A stretch of 64,000 bases of DNA from assembly GCF_020991365.1 (NCBI RefSeq), contig NZ_JAJLRA010000005.1, forward strand, positions 124,001 through 188,000, given 5' to 3'. The DNA is from Streptacidiphilus sp. ASG 303 (GTDB lineage: Bacteria > Actinomycetota > Actinomycetes > Streptomycetales > Streptomycetaceae). Shown piece by piece: positions 8,364 through 16,621 of the stretch. The notes under the pieces were generated by a model that did not search any database, was not told the origin of the DNA, and was given only the letters and a program-made list of their open reading frames with translations. How positions within the stretch are numbered: the first letter of the stretch is position 1; each line of letters starts with the position of its first letter. The translations under genes were made by a program, and so were the position numbers.

Positions 8364-8581
8364 CCGGGCCGGCGGAGCAGGGCGGCGGGACCCCTCCGAC
8401 CTGCCCGCCGGGCAGGACGGTCGAGGCGGCAGCACGACGAGGCTCCCGGTGGACGGGGTGTCGGCCGAGGTCGGCCGGATCCACCGGGGGCTTCGGTGAC
8501 CGCCCGACGTCCCCGCCGTGCCCGCCGTCCCCTCGGTGGACGGCCACCCGGGCACCTCCTCGGTACGCGGCATCAGCGCCC

Positions 8582-9688
8582 GTGCCCGAGGACCGGCCCG
8601 ACGCCATCGGCGCGGCGGTCGCCCGCCGGCTGGACCGCCACGGCCTGACGGCGGCGGCGTGGGCACCGGGGACGCCCGGGGCACCACAGGCCCCCAGGAG
8701 ATCACGGGAGCCCCGGACGGCCCCGGGGCCCGGGACCGCCCGCGCGCCACCGCGGCCACGGGCCCTCCTGCTCCCGCGGGCCTCCCTGCCGCCGCGGACC
8801 CCGCCGCCCCCTCCCCAACTCCCCACCGTCCCGGGCATCCCGGATGTCACGGACGTCCCGGACGCGGGGAAGGACCTCGTCGCCCGTTCCGTCGCCGGCG
8901 ACGCGGCCGCGCTGGAGGGGGTGGTCCGCCTCCTCCAGGACCCCCTCTACCGGCCGGCCCTGCGCATGGTCTGGCGCCCGGGCGACGCCGAGGACGCCCT
9001 GCAGGAGATCCTGGTGCGGGTCCTCACCCGGCCGGCGACCTGGCGCGCCAAGGCGCAGCTGCTGACGTGGGCGTACCGGATCGGCGTCCACCACCTGCCG
9101 AACCTCCGCCGCAGGACCCCGCAGGAGGCGGCGGAGCTCAGCCTGGAGCAGTTCCGCGAGAATCCGGCCGACGGACTGGCGGCGGAGGACCACGCGGGCC
9201 CGGAGGCGGCGCTCCTGGCCGAGGAGGCCCGGCTCACCTGCTCGCAGGCGGTCCTGCAGTGCCTGGAGCGCGGCGAACGGGTCGCCTTCGTCCTCGGCCA
9301 GGTCTTCGACCTGCCGTCGGACCAGGCGGCGTGGATCCTCGACGTCACCCCGGCCGCGTACCGCAAGCGGCTGGAGCGCGCCCGGCAGCAGGTCCGGGCC
9401 TTCATGCGGTCGACCTGCGGGCTGGTCGACCCGCGGGCGTTCTGCCGCTGCGCGCGGCGGGTGGGGGCGGCCGTCGCGTCCGGCCGGGTCGACCCGCGGC
9501 GTCCGGCCCTGGCCACGCACCCCGTCAGCCCGGGCGGACGGGACGTCGCCGAGGCCGCCGCCCAGCTGCACCGCCTCCACGACGCCGCCGCCGTCCTGGG
9601 CGCCCACCCCGACCACGCCGCCCCGCCCACCCGCGCCGCGGCCGTCCTCACCCTCCTCCGTTCGGGGCGCTTCCCCCTCCTGGAGTGA
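8582..9688 (+). CDS. ECF-type RNA polymerase sigma factor with Cys-containing C-terminal extension
   Basis: Sigma region 2 is recognisable at DLVARSVAGDAAALEGVV, GDAEDALQEILVRV and WRAKAQLLTWAYRI, and region 4 at RVAFVLGQVFDLPSDQAAWILDVTPAAYRKRLERAR. A C-terminal extension with STCGLVDPRAFCRCARRV and a helical tail follows, as in the ECF group that carries its own regulatory C-terminus and has no separate anti-sigma factor. The true start is unclear: GTG at 8582 is a guess, and the ~90 residues before region 2 are Pro/Ala/Arg-rich; a start nearer 8840 would suit the family length but offers no good start codon. No anti-sigma gene is adjacent. Confidence 0.75.
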   Translation: MPEDRPDAIGAAVARRLDRHGLTAAAWAPGTPGAPQAPRRSREPRTAPGPGTARAPPRPRALLLPRASLPPRTPPPPPQLPTVPGIPDVTDVPDAGKDLVARSVAGDAAALEGVVRLLQDPLYRPALRMVWRPGDAEDALQEILVRVLTRPATWRAKAQLLTWAYRIGVHHLPNLRRRTPQEAAELSLEQFRENPADGLAAEDHAGPEAALLAEEARLTCSQAVLQCLERGERVAFVLGQVFDLPSDQAAWILDVTPAAYRKRLERARQQVRAFMRSTCGLVDPRAFCRCARRVGAAVASGRVDPRRPALATHPVSPGGRDVAEAAAQLHRLHDAAAVLGAHPDHAAPPTRAAAVLTLLRSGRFPLLE

Positions 9689-9865
9689 GGACCGCGGCCT
9701 CCGGGACGGGCGGCCCCGCGGGACGGGCGGCACCGGGCGTCCGCCGCAGCCGCCAGGGGCCGACCTGACCGGCCTCCGACCTGCGACGCATCACGGGCCA
9801 CGCCGGCGTGCACCGTGAGTGTCCCTCAGGCCCCGCCCGGTCCGGCACGGCTTCGGCACGCCCGG

Positions 9866-10075
9866 TCAGGCACCGAAGCGCTCGGGGTGGGGGCAGACCT
9901 CCCACGGCTCGTCCGGGCGGTCGCTCCAGCGCCACCAGAGGTGGCGGTCGCTGCACTGCCACACACCTCGGCAGACACGCCTGCCGTCCTCCTCCCGTCG
10001 CGCGAGCACCATCGCCGTACCGGTCATCGACCGGCCGCAGGACGGGCAGCCGGGTGCCGTGCTCGTTGCCTCCAC
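9866..10075 (-). CDS. Small hypothetical protein with zinc-ribbon-like cysteines
   Basis: About 69 residues from a GTG at 10075, with CPSCGRSM near the N-terminus, C..VWQCSDRHLWWRW in the middle and CPHPERFG at the end. The CxxC pair plus later Cys/His residues look like a small zinc ribbon, and the Trp-rich WWRWSD segment is protein-like rather than GC noise. The start could instead be a GTG slightly upstream within the same frame, and I see no strong ribosome binding site. Function unknown. The 250 bases between it and the next upstream gene show no other gene. Confidence 0.5.
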   Translation of the reverse strand: MEATSTAPGCPSCGRSMTGTAMVLARREEDGRRVCRGVWQCSDRHLWWRWSDRPDEPWEVCPHPERFGA

Positions 10076-10328
10076 GGCATGACCGTAGTACCCCGCTCGG
10101 CCGGCCGGCCCGGTCACCTGCCCCAGCACACGGCACGGTGGTCGACGGAAGGTGCCGGACCGTCCGGCACGGCGGGCGCAGCCGTCCGCTGTCGGGGAGA
10201 GCCGGTGCGGCTGCTGCACCTCGCCGTCGGGACTGCACCGGAGCCGCGAGGTTCTGCCTTGCATGTCCGATCGACGGGACCCGCCGCATGCCCTGCCGCA
10301 AGACCCTGGGCACGACGGCAGCTGAGGG

Positions 10329-11012
10329 CTACTGCGCCGGTCGACGGGTTGAAGGCGAGTCGTGGCCGGTCGGCCGGGGCAGCGGTGGTCGCTGCACTCC
10401 GCTGCCGTACAGGTGCCCACTGCTCTCTCGGGCGAACGCACAGAGCGCCCCGACGGCCTCCTGGTAGGCGGCCGGCTCGTGCGCCTTGGCCGGCGGCCCG
10501 GCAGTCCATCGTTCCCAAAGGCCGCCTGGCCCCAGGTACGCCTCCGCCCGTCCGGTCCCGAGGTGAGTGTCGATATGCAGCAGCGCGCCGATCGCCGGCC
10601 CTTGGTCGTAGGACAGTTCGAGTCGCGGCAGGAAGCGGTCCAGATAGGCACAGAGCAGCTCCGCGTCCCCCGCCGTGGCGAACGTGGCGAGCGCCAGGCA
10701 GTAGGCGCCGCCCGCGTAGGGATCCTCGCCGGCCAGCAGCAGGGCTCCGAGACGCGCGCGGTACTCCCTGCGACCGGCCACCGAGATGAGCCATGCCGCG
10801 GTCCTCCGCTCCCGCCAGCCGCCGTCCAGAAGTGCCTGCAGTTCGTCCGCCGTGATGCCGCCTGTGGCTTCGGCGAGCTCACGAGCGAAGGCCTCCCGCT
10901 CTGCCGCACCCATCCGCAGCACGCTCCCGCCGAGCCGCAGGTACCTCCGCCCCGGGGTGACGTAGCGGCGGACCAATTCCAGCAACGAGGGGTCCTCATG
11001 CGGGTACGGCAC
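10329..11012 (-). CDS. DUF6000-like hypothetical protein
   Basis: A 227-residue soluble, helix-rich protein starting MPYPHEDPSLLELVRRYV, followed by GRRYLRLGGSVL, a WRERRTAAWLISV segment, AYCLALATFA and ELSYDQGPAIGALLHID. The pattern of paired helices and conserved Trp/Arg/Tyr residues resembles a small actinobacterial family I recall as DUF6000, whose members look like HEAT-like helical repeats; this family name is from memory and not verified. GTG at 11012 has GGGAGG 8 nt upstream, better than the ATG at 11030. It may form part of the accessory patch between 7 and 12.5 kb. No catalytic residues are evident. Confidence 0.65.
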   Translation of the reverse strand: MPYPHEDPSLLELVRRYVTPGRRYLRLGGSVLRMGAAEREAFARELAEATGGITADELQALLDGGWRERRTAAWLISVAGRREYRARLGALLLAGEDPYAGGAYCLALATFATAGDAELLCAYLDRFLPRLELSYDQGPAIGALLHIDTHLGTGRAEAYLGPGGLWERWTAGPPAKAHEPAAYQEAVGALCAFARESSGHLYGSGVQRPPLPRPTGHDSPSTRRPAQ

Positions 11013-11227
11013 GACGCCATCCTCCCGCATGCCCGTCGGCCCCTGCGCGACGGAGCAGGGAAGCCAGGGCTCGCGCGGCCGGTCCGGAGGACTGCCGTCC
11101 CGGGTCTGCCTCGTACGGCCCGGAGACAGCCCCGGGAGGCGCCGCCCGGCACGCGCGCGGGCCAGTCGCGGCGGCAGGCCGTTTGCGCGTGGACGGGCGG
11201 GTAATCCCCGGCGGTTCCGTCGCGGAC

Positions 11228-11767
11228 TCAACCGGACGGGGTGACCGGGGACCGCATGCCGAGCCACTGCTCGGCGCCCCAGGCCTCGAACCGCTCCACC
11301 TCGGAGAACCCCAGCTTCGCGGCGAGACGCATCGAGCCGACGTTGGCGGTCTGGGTGGTGAGCACCACCGGCTCGCCAGGAAGCGCGCTTGCGAGCCAGC
11401 CGAGTGCCGCCGCGCACGCCTCGGCGGCGTACCCGAATCCCCACGCCCGCGGCAGGAACAGGTAGCCGAGATCGGCCTTCCCCGCGGCAGCCGGGCGACG
11501 GTGCCCCGTTGCTCTCCTGAGCAGGATCTGGCCGATCATGGCCCCATCGAGATCGACGACGAAGCTTCCGGGCCACCGCTCGGGCGTTCCGGGCATCTCA
11601 CGCTCAAGCTCGTCACGCGGCCGGGGGCCGCCGAGATAGGTGTGCACCTCCGGCGAGGTGAGCAGTTCGATGAACACCGCACGGTCCCCGGTCTCGGACT
11701 CACGGAGCACGAGCCTCTCGGTCCTGATCGGCTCGGGCGGCCACACCACGGGTCCCAGATCCTCCAT
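11228..11767 (-). CDS. GNAT family N-acetyltransferase (RimJ/RimL-like)
   Basis: A 179-residue GNAT enzyme, transferring acetyl from acetyl-CoA to an amine. It shows the RimJ/RimL start (IRTERLVLRE), then GSFVVDLDGAMIGQILLRR (motif C/D), ADLGYLFLPRAWGFGYAAEA with the acetyl-CoA pyrophosphate loop (motif A) and NVGSMRLAAKLGFSEVERF (motif B). Substrate cannot be read from the sequence: ribosomal proteins, antibiotics and small amines are all used by the group. ATG at 11767. It is followed on the same strand by the DUF6000-like gene about 200 bases later. Confidence 0.85.
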   Translation of the reverse strand: MEDLGPVVWPPEPIRTERLVLRESETGDRAVFIELLTSPEVHTYLGGPRPRDELEREMPGTPERWPGSFVVDLDGAMIGQILLRRATGHRRPAAAGKADLGYLFLPRAWGFGYAAEACAAALGWLASALPGEPVVLTTQTANVGSMRLAAKLGFSEVERFEAWGAEQWLGMRSPVTPSG

Positions 11768-12118
11768 CCGCGCACGCTAACAGGCGGTCGAGCCGACCCA
11801 ACGGGAAACGCCAAGTCCACCCGGATCCGGGCAACGCGGCTGAGCCTGGTGGTCACCGGTTCCTGCTCAGCTCGGGCAGGCTCGTCGCCTGCCCGCACCC
11901 TGCACGATCGGCCCCCGGTCGTGCAGGGTGCGGGAGTCGTGCTCGACGCGGGTCCCCGACCGGGAAGGCAGCTGAAGATCGTGCCGGCCCCCGCCCTCGG
12001 CCACTGGCCCGCCCGGCCCACTCCTTCCCGCCCTGCGGCGCGGAGCGGGCCGCCGCCGGAACGCGGCGGAGCCAGGAGCGGCAGTGAGCGGCGCCGCGGC
12101 GAGCGCAACGAGCTTTGA
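11768..12118. other. Non-coding gap beside an integrase remnant
   Basis: About 350 bases with a strong hairpin (11892-11934) and no supported gene. The base composition is like the flanks. It is probably the decayed interior edge of the integrative element whose integrase tail follows. Confidence 0.35.
11892..11934. terminator. Perfect 16-bp stem-loop
   Basis: CCCGCACCCTGCACGA is repeated in inverted orientation with an 11-nt loop. It stands alone upstream of the GNAT gene, with no gene ending at it, so it may be a terminator left from a lost neighbour. There is no T tract on either strand. Confidence 0.55.
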
Positions 12119-12340
12119 CGGAGGCACCTCCACGGCCTGCGGCACACCGGGAACCCCCTGGCAGCGTCCGGCGGGGCCAGCCTGCGGGAGCTGATGCAGC
12201 GCATGAGCCACTCGTCGACCCGGGCGGCGCTGGTCTACCAGCACCTCCTGGCCAGCCGTGACGAGGAGATCGCCGCGCACGTCGACGGGCTGATCCGCCG
12301 CCTCGGCGACGGGGGCCGCGGGGCGGCATCTGGCACGTGA
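12119..12340 (+). pseudogene. Tyrosine integrase 3'-end remnant
   Basis: The frame from 12119 to the TGA at 12338 encodes RRHLHGLRHTGNPLAASGG, SLRELMQRMSHSSTRAALVYQH and a helical tail. This is the C-terminal catalytic end of an actinomycete tyrosine recombinase: the H-x-x-R box is LRHTGN and the nucleophile is the Tyr of VYQH. An in-frame TGA at 12116 precedes it, no start codon is available, and the N-terminal and central domains are missing. In the family the first motif is usually LHDLRHT; here Asp is Gly. It points toward tRNA-Val, as integrases of pSAM2-like elements point to their attachment site. I read it as the scar of a lost integrative element. Confidence 0.8.
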
Positions 12341-12383
12341 CTGGCACGACGGCCGCCGACCGCTCGCGGCGTCCGGAACGGCA

Positions 12384-12425
12384 AAGGCCCAGCGCCTCGG
12401 CGAAACCGCCGGCGGCCTGGGCCTT
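12384..12425 (-). terminator. Stem-loop downstream of tRNA-Val
   Basis: AAGGCCCAG and CTGGGCCTT form a perfect 9-bp stem around a GC-rich 24-nt loop, 19 bases after the tRNA 3' end, so it probably terminates tRNA transcription. Confidence 0.6.
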
Positions 12426-12443
12426 CGCCGTGATCGGATCGGG

Positions 12444-12515
12444 TGGGCGCAGACGGTTTCGAACCGCCGACCCCTGCTTTGTAAGAGCAGTGCTCTACCA
12501 CTGAGCTATGCGCCC
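12444..12515 (-). tRNA. tRNA-Val (anticodon UAC)
   Basis: A 72-nt cloverleaf: acceptor GGGCGCA/TGCGCCC with discriminator A, D-arm TAGCTCAGTGGTAGAGC, anticodon stem CTGCT/AGCAG with loop CTTACAA (TAC), and T-loop GTTCGAA. CCA is not encoded. Its 3' end is the likely attachment site used by the element whose integrase remnant lies next to it. Confidence 0.95.
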
Positions 12516-12751
12516 GCGCGGACGTGCGCTCCCGGGAGCGGCACGATCGCAGCGAGAGGTCAGCGTACCTGCTCCGGGGGGTGGAGCGCTGCAGTGCCGG
12601 GCGGGCGGGACGGGGGCGGCGGGCGGGGTTGACGGGGGGCGGCGGGTGGGAGGATGGGTTCGGCGACAATGGGGAGCCGATCAGCGGACCGACGGCCGAA
12701 CTGCCGTACGGGCGGGGGCCGCGCCGGGCGTGGGCGAGCTTGGAGTGCGAT

Positions 12752-14116
12752 GTGACGGCGGGAATCACGCGGGGGCGCCGCAGGTCCGTGCTGGGCGGGC
12801 TGGTCGCGCCGCTGCCCCTGCTGGCGGGGTTCGCCGCGGTGGCGCTGGCGGCCGCGCCGATGTCGCACCCGGGCGGAGGGACGCGTTCGTGGTGGCGGCG
12901 CAACGAGAACATGCGGGCCGATGCGCAGGCCGCCCGCGACGCCGCCGCGCAGGCCTTCTACGAGCTGGACTCGGCGCAGCGCGACGTGCGGATCTCGGTG
13001 GAGACCGTGAAGGCCGTCGACACCTCGCCGCTCGCGCGGCGGGCGGTGGGCGAGTTCGACGACCTGTCGCGGCGGGTGGACGAGGTGAGCAGCGCGTACA
13101 TCGCCGCCCTGGACGCGCACGACCTGGACGCCGACGGCCTGGAGACGGGAGCCGCGGCCCGGGCCCGCCGCGAGCTGGACCAGGCACGGCAGCAGCTGCA
13201 GCGGACGAAGGGCGAGCTGGAGGCGTACCACCGCACGCTGGAGCCGCTGCTGGGCCGGGCCGAGAGCGAGCTGGCGCGGGTGGTCCCGGCGGTGGAGCGG
13301 GCGAAGCAGGCGCTGCTGGCGGCGACGGCGGCCCTGGACGCGGTCCGGGAGGCCGGGCTGCGGGCGGACGACATGGCGGCGCGGCTGGCGGCGCTGGCCC
13401 CGGAGCTGACCCGGCTGAACGAGGGCGCGGGCCGGCACGGCGTGCAGGAGACGCTGCGGCGCGCCGACGACGTGCTGCGCCGGGCGGAGGCGGTGCGGGG
13501 AGAGGCCGAGCACCTGCCGGAGCGGGCGCGTGAGGTCGACCGCCGGGTGGTGAGCCTGCGGACCCGGATGCAGGCGCTGGAGACCAGGGCGGGCACGCTG
13601 GACCCGACGCTCAGCGAGCTGCGGCGCCGGTTCAGCGCGGAGTGCTGGCAGGACCTGCAGCGGGTGCCGCGGCAGACCGCGGAGTCGGTGGCGGCGGCGC
13701 GGGCCAGGGTGGACGAGGCCGCGGTCGCGCGCGACGAGCAGCGGTGGGCGGACGCGACGGCGGCGCTGGCCACAGCCCGGGCGCTGCTCAACACCTCGGA
13801 CGGGGCGGTGGCGGCGGTCGGCGAGCGGCTGCGGCAGCTGACCGAGGTGGAGCGGGACCCGAAGGCGGAGATCGAGCGGACCCGGTTCGCGGTGCGGGAC
13901 GCGCAGCGGCTGGCGATGACGGGCCGCAGCGCCCCGGACCCGCGGCACGCGGCTCCGCTGGACGCGGCGGTGGAGCGGCTGGACCGGGCGGTGGCCGGGC
14001 TCACGGGCCGGCATCCGGACTACTGGCACTTCCTGCAGGAGACGGCGGCGGTGCGGGAGACCGCGGCCCGGGTGGTGCAGCGGATCCGGGAGGACATGGG
14101 CGCCGGCGGCCGCTGA
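12752..14116 (+). CDS. Membrane-anchored coiled-coil protein
   Basis: A 454-residue protein: a short basic start (MTAGITRGRRR), one membrane segment at ~12-36 (VLGGLVAPLPLLAGFAAVAL), then long, charged, Ala/Glu/Arg-rich helices from ~55 to the end with heptad-like patterns (ELDQARQQLQRTKGELEAYH and the ALDAVREAGLRAD region). This predicts extended coiled coils outside the membrane. No catalytic motif is present. GTG at 12752 follows GGAG at 6 nt, which decides the start over the longer open frame. The family seems to be a conserved streptomycete hypothetical; a structural or envelope role is only an inference. Confidence 0.75.
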   Translation: MTAGITRGRRRSVLGGLVAPLPLLAGFAAVALAAAPMSHPGGGTRSWWRRNENMRADAQAARDAAAQAFYELDSAQRDVRISVETVKAVDTSPLARRAVGEFDDLSRRVDEVSSAYIAALDAHDLDADGLETGAAARARRELDQARQQLQRTKGELEAYHRTLEPLLGRAESELARVVPAVERAKQALLAATAALDAVREAGLRADDMAARLAALAPELTRLNEGAGRHGVQETLRRADDVLRRAEAVRGEAEHLPERAREVDRRVVSLRTRMQALETRAGTLDPTLSELRRRFSAECWQDLQRVPRQTAESVAAARARVDEAAVARDEQRWADATAALATARALLNTSDGAVAAVGERLRQLTEVERDPKAEIERTRFAVRDAQRLAMTGRSAPDPRHAAPLDAAVERLDRAVAGLTGRHPDYWHFLQETAAVRETAARVVQRIREDMGAGGR

Positions 14117-14320
14117 CGCGGACCGGTGGCGGGAACGGGAACGGGAACGGGAGCCTGCGGGGTCGGGCGGCGGGCTTTGCGGCGGGCGGCGGAGCAGGAC
14201 CGTGCCGCAGGGGCGAGCTACGGGACCGTGCGGGCTGCGGGCGGGGCCGTGCGGCGGGCGCGGGACGGATCCCGGTGCGGGTCGGGCGGCGGGGCGGGGG
14301 CGTCTGGGTACGCTGTCGCC

Positions 14321-14542
14321 ATGCCTCGCTACGACTTCCGGTGCCGCTCCTGCGGCGCCACCTTCGAGCTCCGCCGTCCCATGTCGCAGTCCGGTGCGCC
14401 GGCCGTCTGCCCCAAAGGGCACGAGGACACGGTGAAGCTGCTCTCCACCGTCGCGGTGACCGGCACGGCCTCCGGCGGCGCGGCCGCCGCCCCGTCCGGG
14501 GGCGGGGGCGGCGGCTGCTGCGGCGGAGGCTGCTGCGGGTGA
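14321..14542 (+). CDS. FmdB family zinc-ribbon protein
   Basis: A 73-residue protein starting MPRYDFRCRSCGATFELRRPM, with a CxxC, then CPKGHED, and a Gly/Cys-rich tail (GGGGGCCGGGCCG). The first ~40 residues are the FmdB-type putative regulatory zinc ribbon. The Gly-Cys tail is a common feature of actinobacterial members. TACGCT ends 6 nt before the ATG, so the mRNA is probably leaderless. Exact role in the cell is unknown; the family name comes from a formamidase-associated gene. Confidence 0.85.
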   Translation: MPRYDFRCRSCGATFELRRPMSQSGAPAVCPKGHEDTVKLLSTVAVTGTASGGAAAAPSGGGGGGCCGGGCCG

Positions 14543-14954
14543 CGCGCTCCTCGGACTGAGGAGCGGCCGTCCCGCCCGTGACTGGGGCCGACCCGGGGGG
14601 CTTCCCGTCCCGCCGGGGCCGGCCGGGGCGGCCTCCGGCCCTGCGGTCCGTGCGCGGGTGGCTCCGTGTGCAGCTGGTCCCGCGTGCGGGTGTCCCGTAC
14701 GCGAGTGGTCCCATGCGTGGGTGGTCCCATGCGCGGCTGCTGCACGCCTCCGCCCGTTCGGCGGCCGCCGGGCCGAGCCGCGGCCCTGACGGCCCAAGCC
14801 GGCTTACGGTGCCCTCACGGCCCCTGCGCACCCGCTCGGCGACCGGCCTTCGGCGCAGCGCGGCAAGCGCCCGGCGCTGCGTGCTCCCGGGAGCCGGGGC
14901 CGCGCTTCCCGGCCGGACGGTGGACGGTGAACGGTGGGCGGATCCGGGCGGCGT
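14543..14954. other. Non-coding gap with short direct repeats
   Basis: About 410 bases; no gene on either strand. It includes two direct copies of GGTGGTCCCATGCG-like sequence around 14703-14735 and further GTCCC/GTGCG motifs. It separates the FmdB gene from the convergent Ter-type operon; no clear terminator stem was found. Confidence 0.35.
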
Positions 14955-15734
14955 TCAGCGCGACACGTCGGCGGACGGCAGGGGGACGGCGGCCGGGCCG
15001 TGGGCACGGCCGGTGGCCGCAGGGCGGCCCGGGGCGGCGAGCCAGTCGTGCCAGCCGCCCGTGAGGACGAGGTCGGCCAGGCGGTCGTAGCCCCGCTCGC
15101 CCGGGTGGGCTCCGTCGCCGGCCGCCGCCTCGGCCTGCCAGTCCGGGTCCCCGGCGAGCAGCCGGGCCACGGGGATCCACGGCACGCCGGCCCGGTCGCA
15201 GACGTCGCGGAGCCGCTCCTCCAGGTCGAGGAGCCGCCGCAGGTGCGCGGCGCCGCGGTCGTGGACGGGCGGCGGGCCGACGACGAGGACGTCCGTGCCG
15301 CGGTCGGCGGCCCCGGCGAGCAGCCGGCCGAGGTGGCCGGCGGTGTCGGCGGGCCGGACACGTGGTGCGCCGCCTTCTTCCACCGCGTCGTTGCTGCCGA
15401 AGGAGACGACGAGCCGGTGGTCGGCACCGGGTGCGGTGCGGCGGCCGGCCTCGTCCCAGCAGCGGGCGAGGACGTCGGCCGAGGTGTCGCGGCGGACGCC
15501 CAGGTTGAAGCCCGTGACGTCGCGGGCGGGATCCGCGGCGGCGGTGGCGGCGAGCACCCGGCCCACCCAGCCGCGGTACTGGGGGTCGCCGACGCCCTGG
15601 ACGAAGGAGTCGCCGAGGAAGCAGATCCGCAGGGGCCCGCCGCCCGGGACCGGCGTCCCGGCGGCGGCCCGCGCCGGTGCGGCGGCCCGCGCCCCGGCGG
15701 CGGCGTGCGCCCCGGCGGCGGAAGGAGCGGTCAC
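14955..15734 (-). CDS. SGNH/GDSL hydrolase, last gene of the Ter-type operon
   Basis: A 259-residue hydrolase starting at the GTG (15734) whose first bases overlap the stop codon of the HAD gene (GTGA), so translation is coupled. After a ~35-residue Ala/Pro linker comes ICFLGDSFVQGVGD (block I, catalytic Ser), FNLGVRRDTS (block II Gly), VVSFGSNDA (block III Asn) and DGAHPGERGYDRLADLVL (block V, D-x-x-H). All SGNH residues are therefore present. These enzymes deacylate esters; position in the operon suggests trimming or releasing an acyl or sugar ester of the pathway product. No signal peptide is visible, so it is probably cytoplasmic. Confidence 0.85.
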   Translation of the reverse strand: MTAPSAAGAHAAAGARAAAPARAAAGTPVPGGGPLRICFLGDSFVQGVGDPQYRGWVGRVLAATAAADPARDVTGFNLGVRRDTSADVLARCWDEAGRRTAPGADHRLVVSFGSNDAVEEGGAPRVRPADTAGHLGRLLAGAADRGTDVLVVGPPPVHDRGAAHLRRLLDLEERLRDVCDRAGVPWIPVARLLAGDPDWQAEAAAGDGAHPGERGYDRLADLVLTGGWHDWLAAPGRPAATGRAHGPAAVPLPSADVSR

Positions 15735-16621
15735 CGGCGCCCGGCGGCCGGGGCGAGGCCGCCGTCGCGGACGGGCACGCCCTCCCGCACGTGCTCCAGC
15801 AGGCGGCGGACGATCTCCTCGCCGGCCGCGGCGCCCACCTGCGGGAGCGCGGTGACGCCGGGGCCGGTCCAGCCGGTCTCGGCGAGTTCGCCGTGGCCGG
15901 GCCGGTAGCCGGCGTCGGCGGCGAGGAGGAGTTCGGCGTCGAGGAGGGAGTCGCCGGCGGTGAGGACGGTGGCGGCGCCGGTACGGCGCTCCACCTCGGC
16001 GAGGGCCGCGCTCTTGGTGAGCGGTGCGGGGACGGCGTAGACCTTGCGCCCCTGGAGGGAGACGGTCCAGCCGCGTTCGGCGGCCCAGGCGGTGAGTTCG
16101 CCCAGCCAGTGCTCGGGGAGCTGCTCGCGCTCGACGACGAGGTAGGCGAAGAGGTCCTCGGCGACGCGGCGCTTGAGGGTCCACTCGGGGTCGGCGGTGA
16201 GGGCCAGGTGGTGGACGACCTCCTCCAGCGGGGCGGAGGCGTCGGCGAGGCGGCCGCGCATGTCGGCGTGCCAGTCGTGGTCGGTCTCGCCGTCGACGAG
16301 GAGGTGGCCGCCGTTGGCGCAGATCGCGTAGCGGGGGGTCCAGCCGGGGTGCGGGCCGGGCAGGTTGATCCGCCCGTACTGGGCGCGGGTGCGGGTGGTC
16401 GCGGGGACGAAGACGCAGGAGCGGGCCAGCTCGACGAGGAGTTCCGCGGCGTGCTCGGTCATGAAGGAGAGCGGCCTGCCGTTGTGGACCTCGACGGCGA
16501 GCAGCCGGGGGGCCTCCTCGTCGGGGACGCCGAGGGCTAGGGCGCGCGGCGAGTAGACGAGGGTGCGGTCGAGGTCGCTGGCGACCAGGAAGCGGGCGGC
16601 GGACTGGCGGGGGGCGGTCAC
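15731..16621 (-). CDS. HAD superfamily hydrolase (Cof/sucrose-phosphatase-like) of the Ter operon
   Basis: A 296-residue HAD phosphatase: motif I SDLDRTLVYS (nucleophile Asp plus acid-base Asp) near 15, motif II near PATTRTRAQY, motif III Lys in PLTKSAALAEV and motif IV TAGDSLLDAELL. A C2-type cap with the YAICANGGHLLVDGE signature fits phosphatases acting on sugar or nucleotide phosphates. GTG at 16621 overlaps the stop of a preceding 58-codon frame by GTGA, and its own stop overlaps the SGNH gene by the same four bases. In published analyses of Ter systems a HAD phosphatase accompanies PRTases and a C-C lyase, presumably to dephosphorylate a nucleoside-like intermediate. Confidence 0.85.
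   Translation of the reverse strand: MTAPRQSAARFLVASDLDRTLVYSPRALALGVPDEEAPRLLAVEVHNGRPLSFMTEHAAELLVELARSCVFVPATTRTRAQYGRINLPGPHPGWTPRYAICANGGHLLVDGETDHDWHADMRGRLADASAPLEEVVHHLALTADPEWTLKRRVAEDLFAYLVVEREQLPEHWLGELTAWAAERGWTVSLQGRKVYAVPAPLTKSAALAEVERRTGAATVLTAGDSLLDAELLLAADAGYRPGHGELAETGWTGPGVTALPQVGAAAGEEIVRRLLEHVREGVPVRDGGLAPAAGRR

Noticed and set aside
7311-9688. A biosynthetic gene cluster around the methyltransferase
   Set aside because: No ketosynthase, NRPS, terpene or precursor genes nearby.
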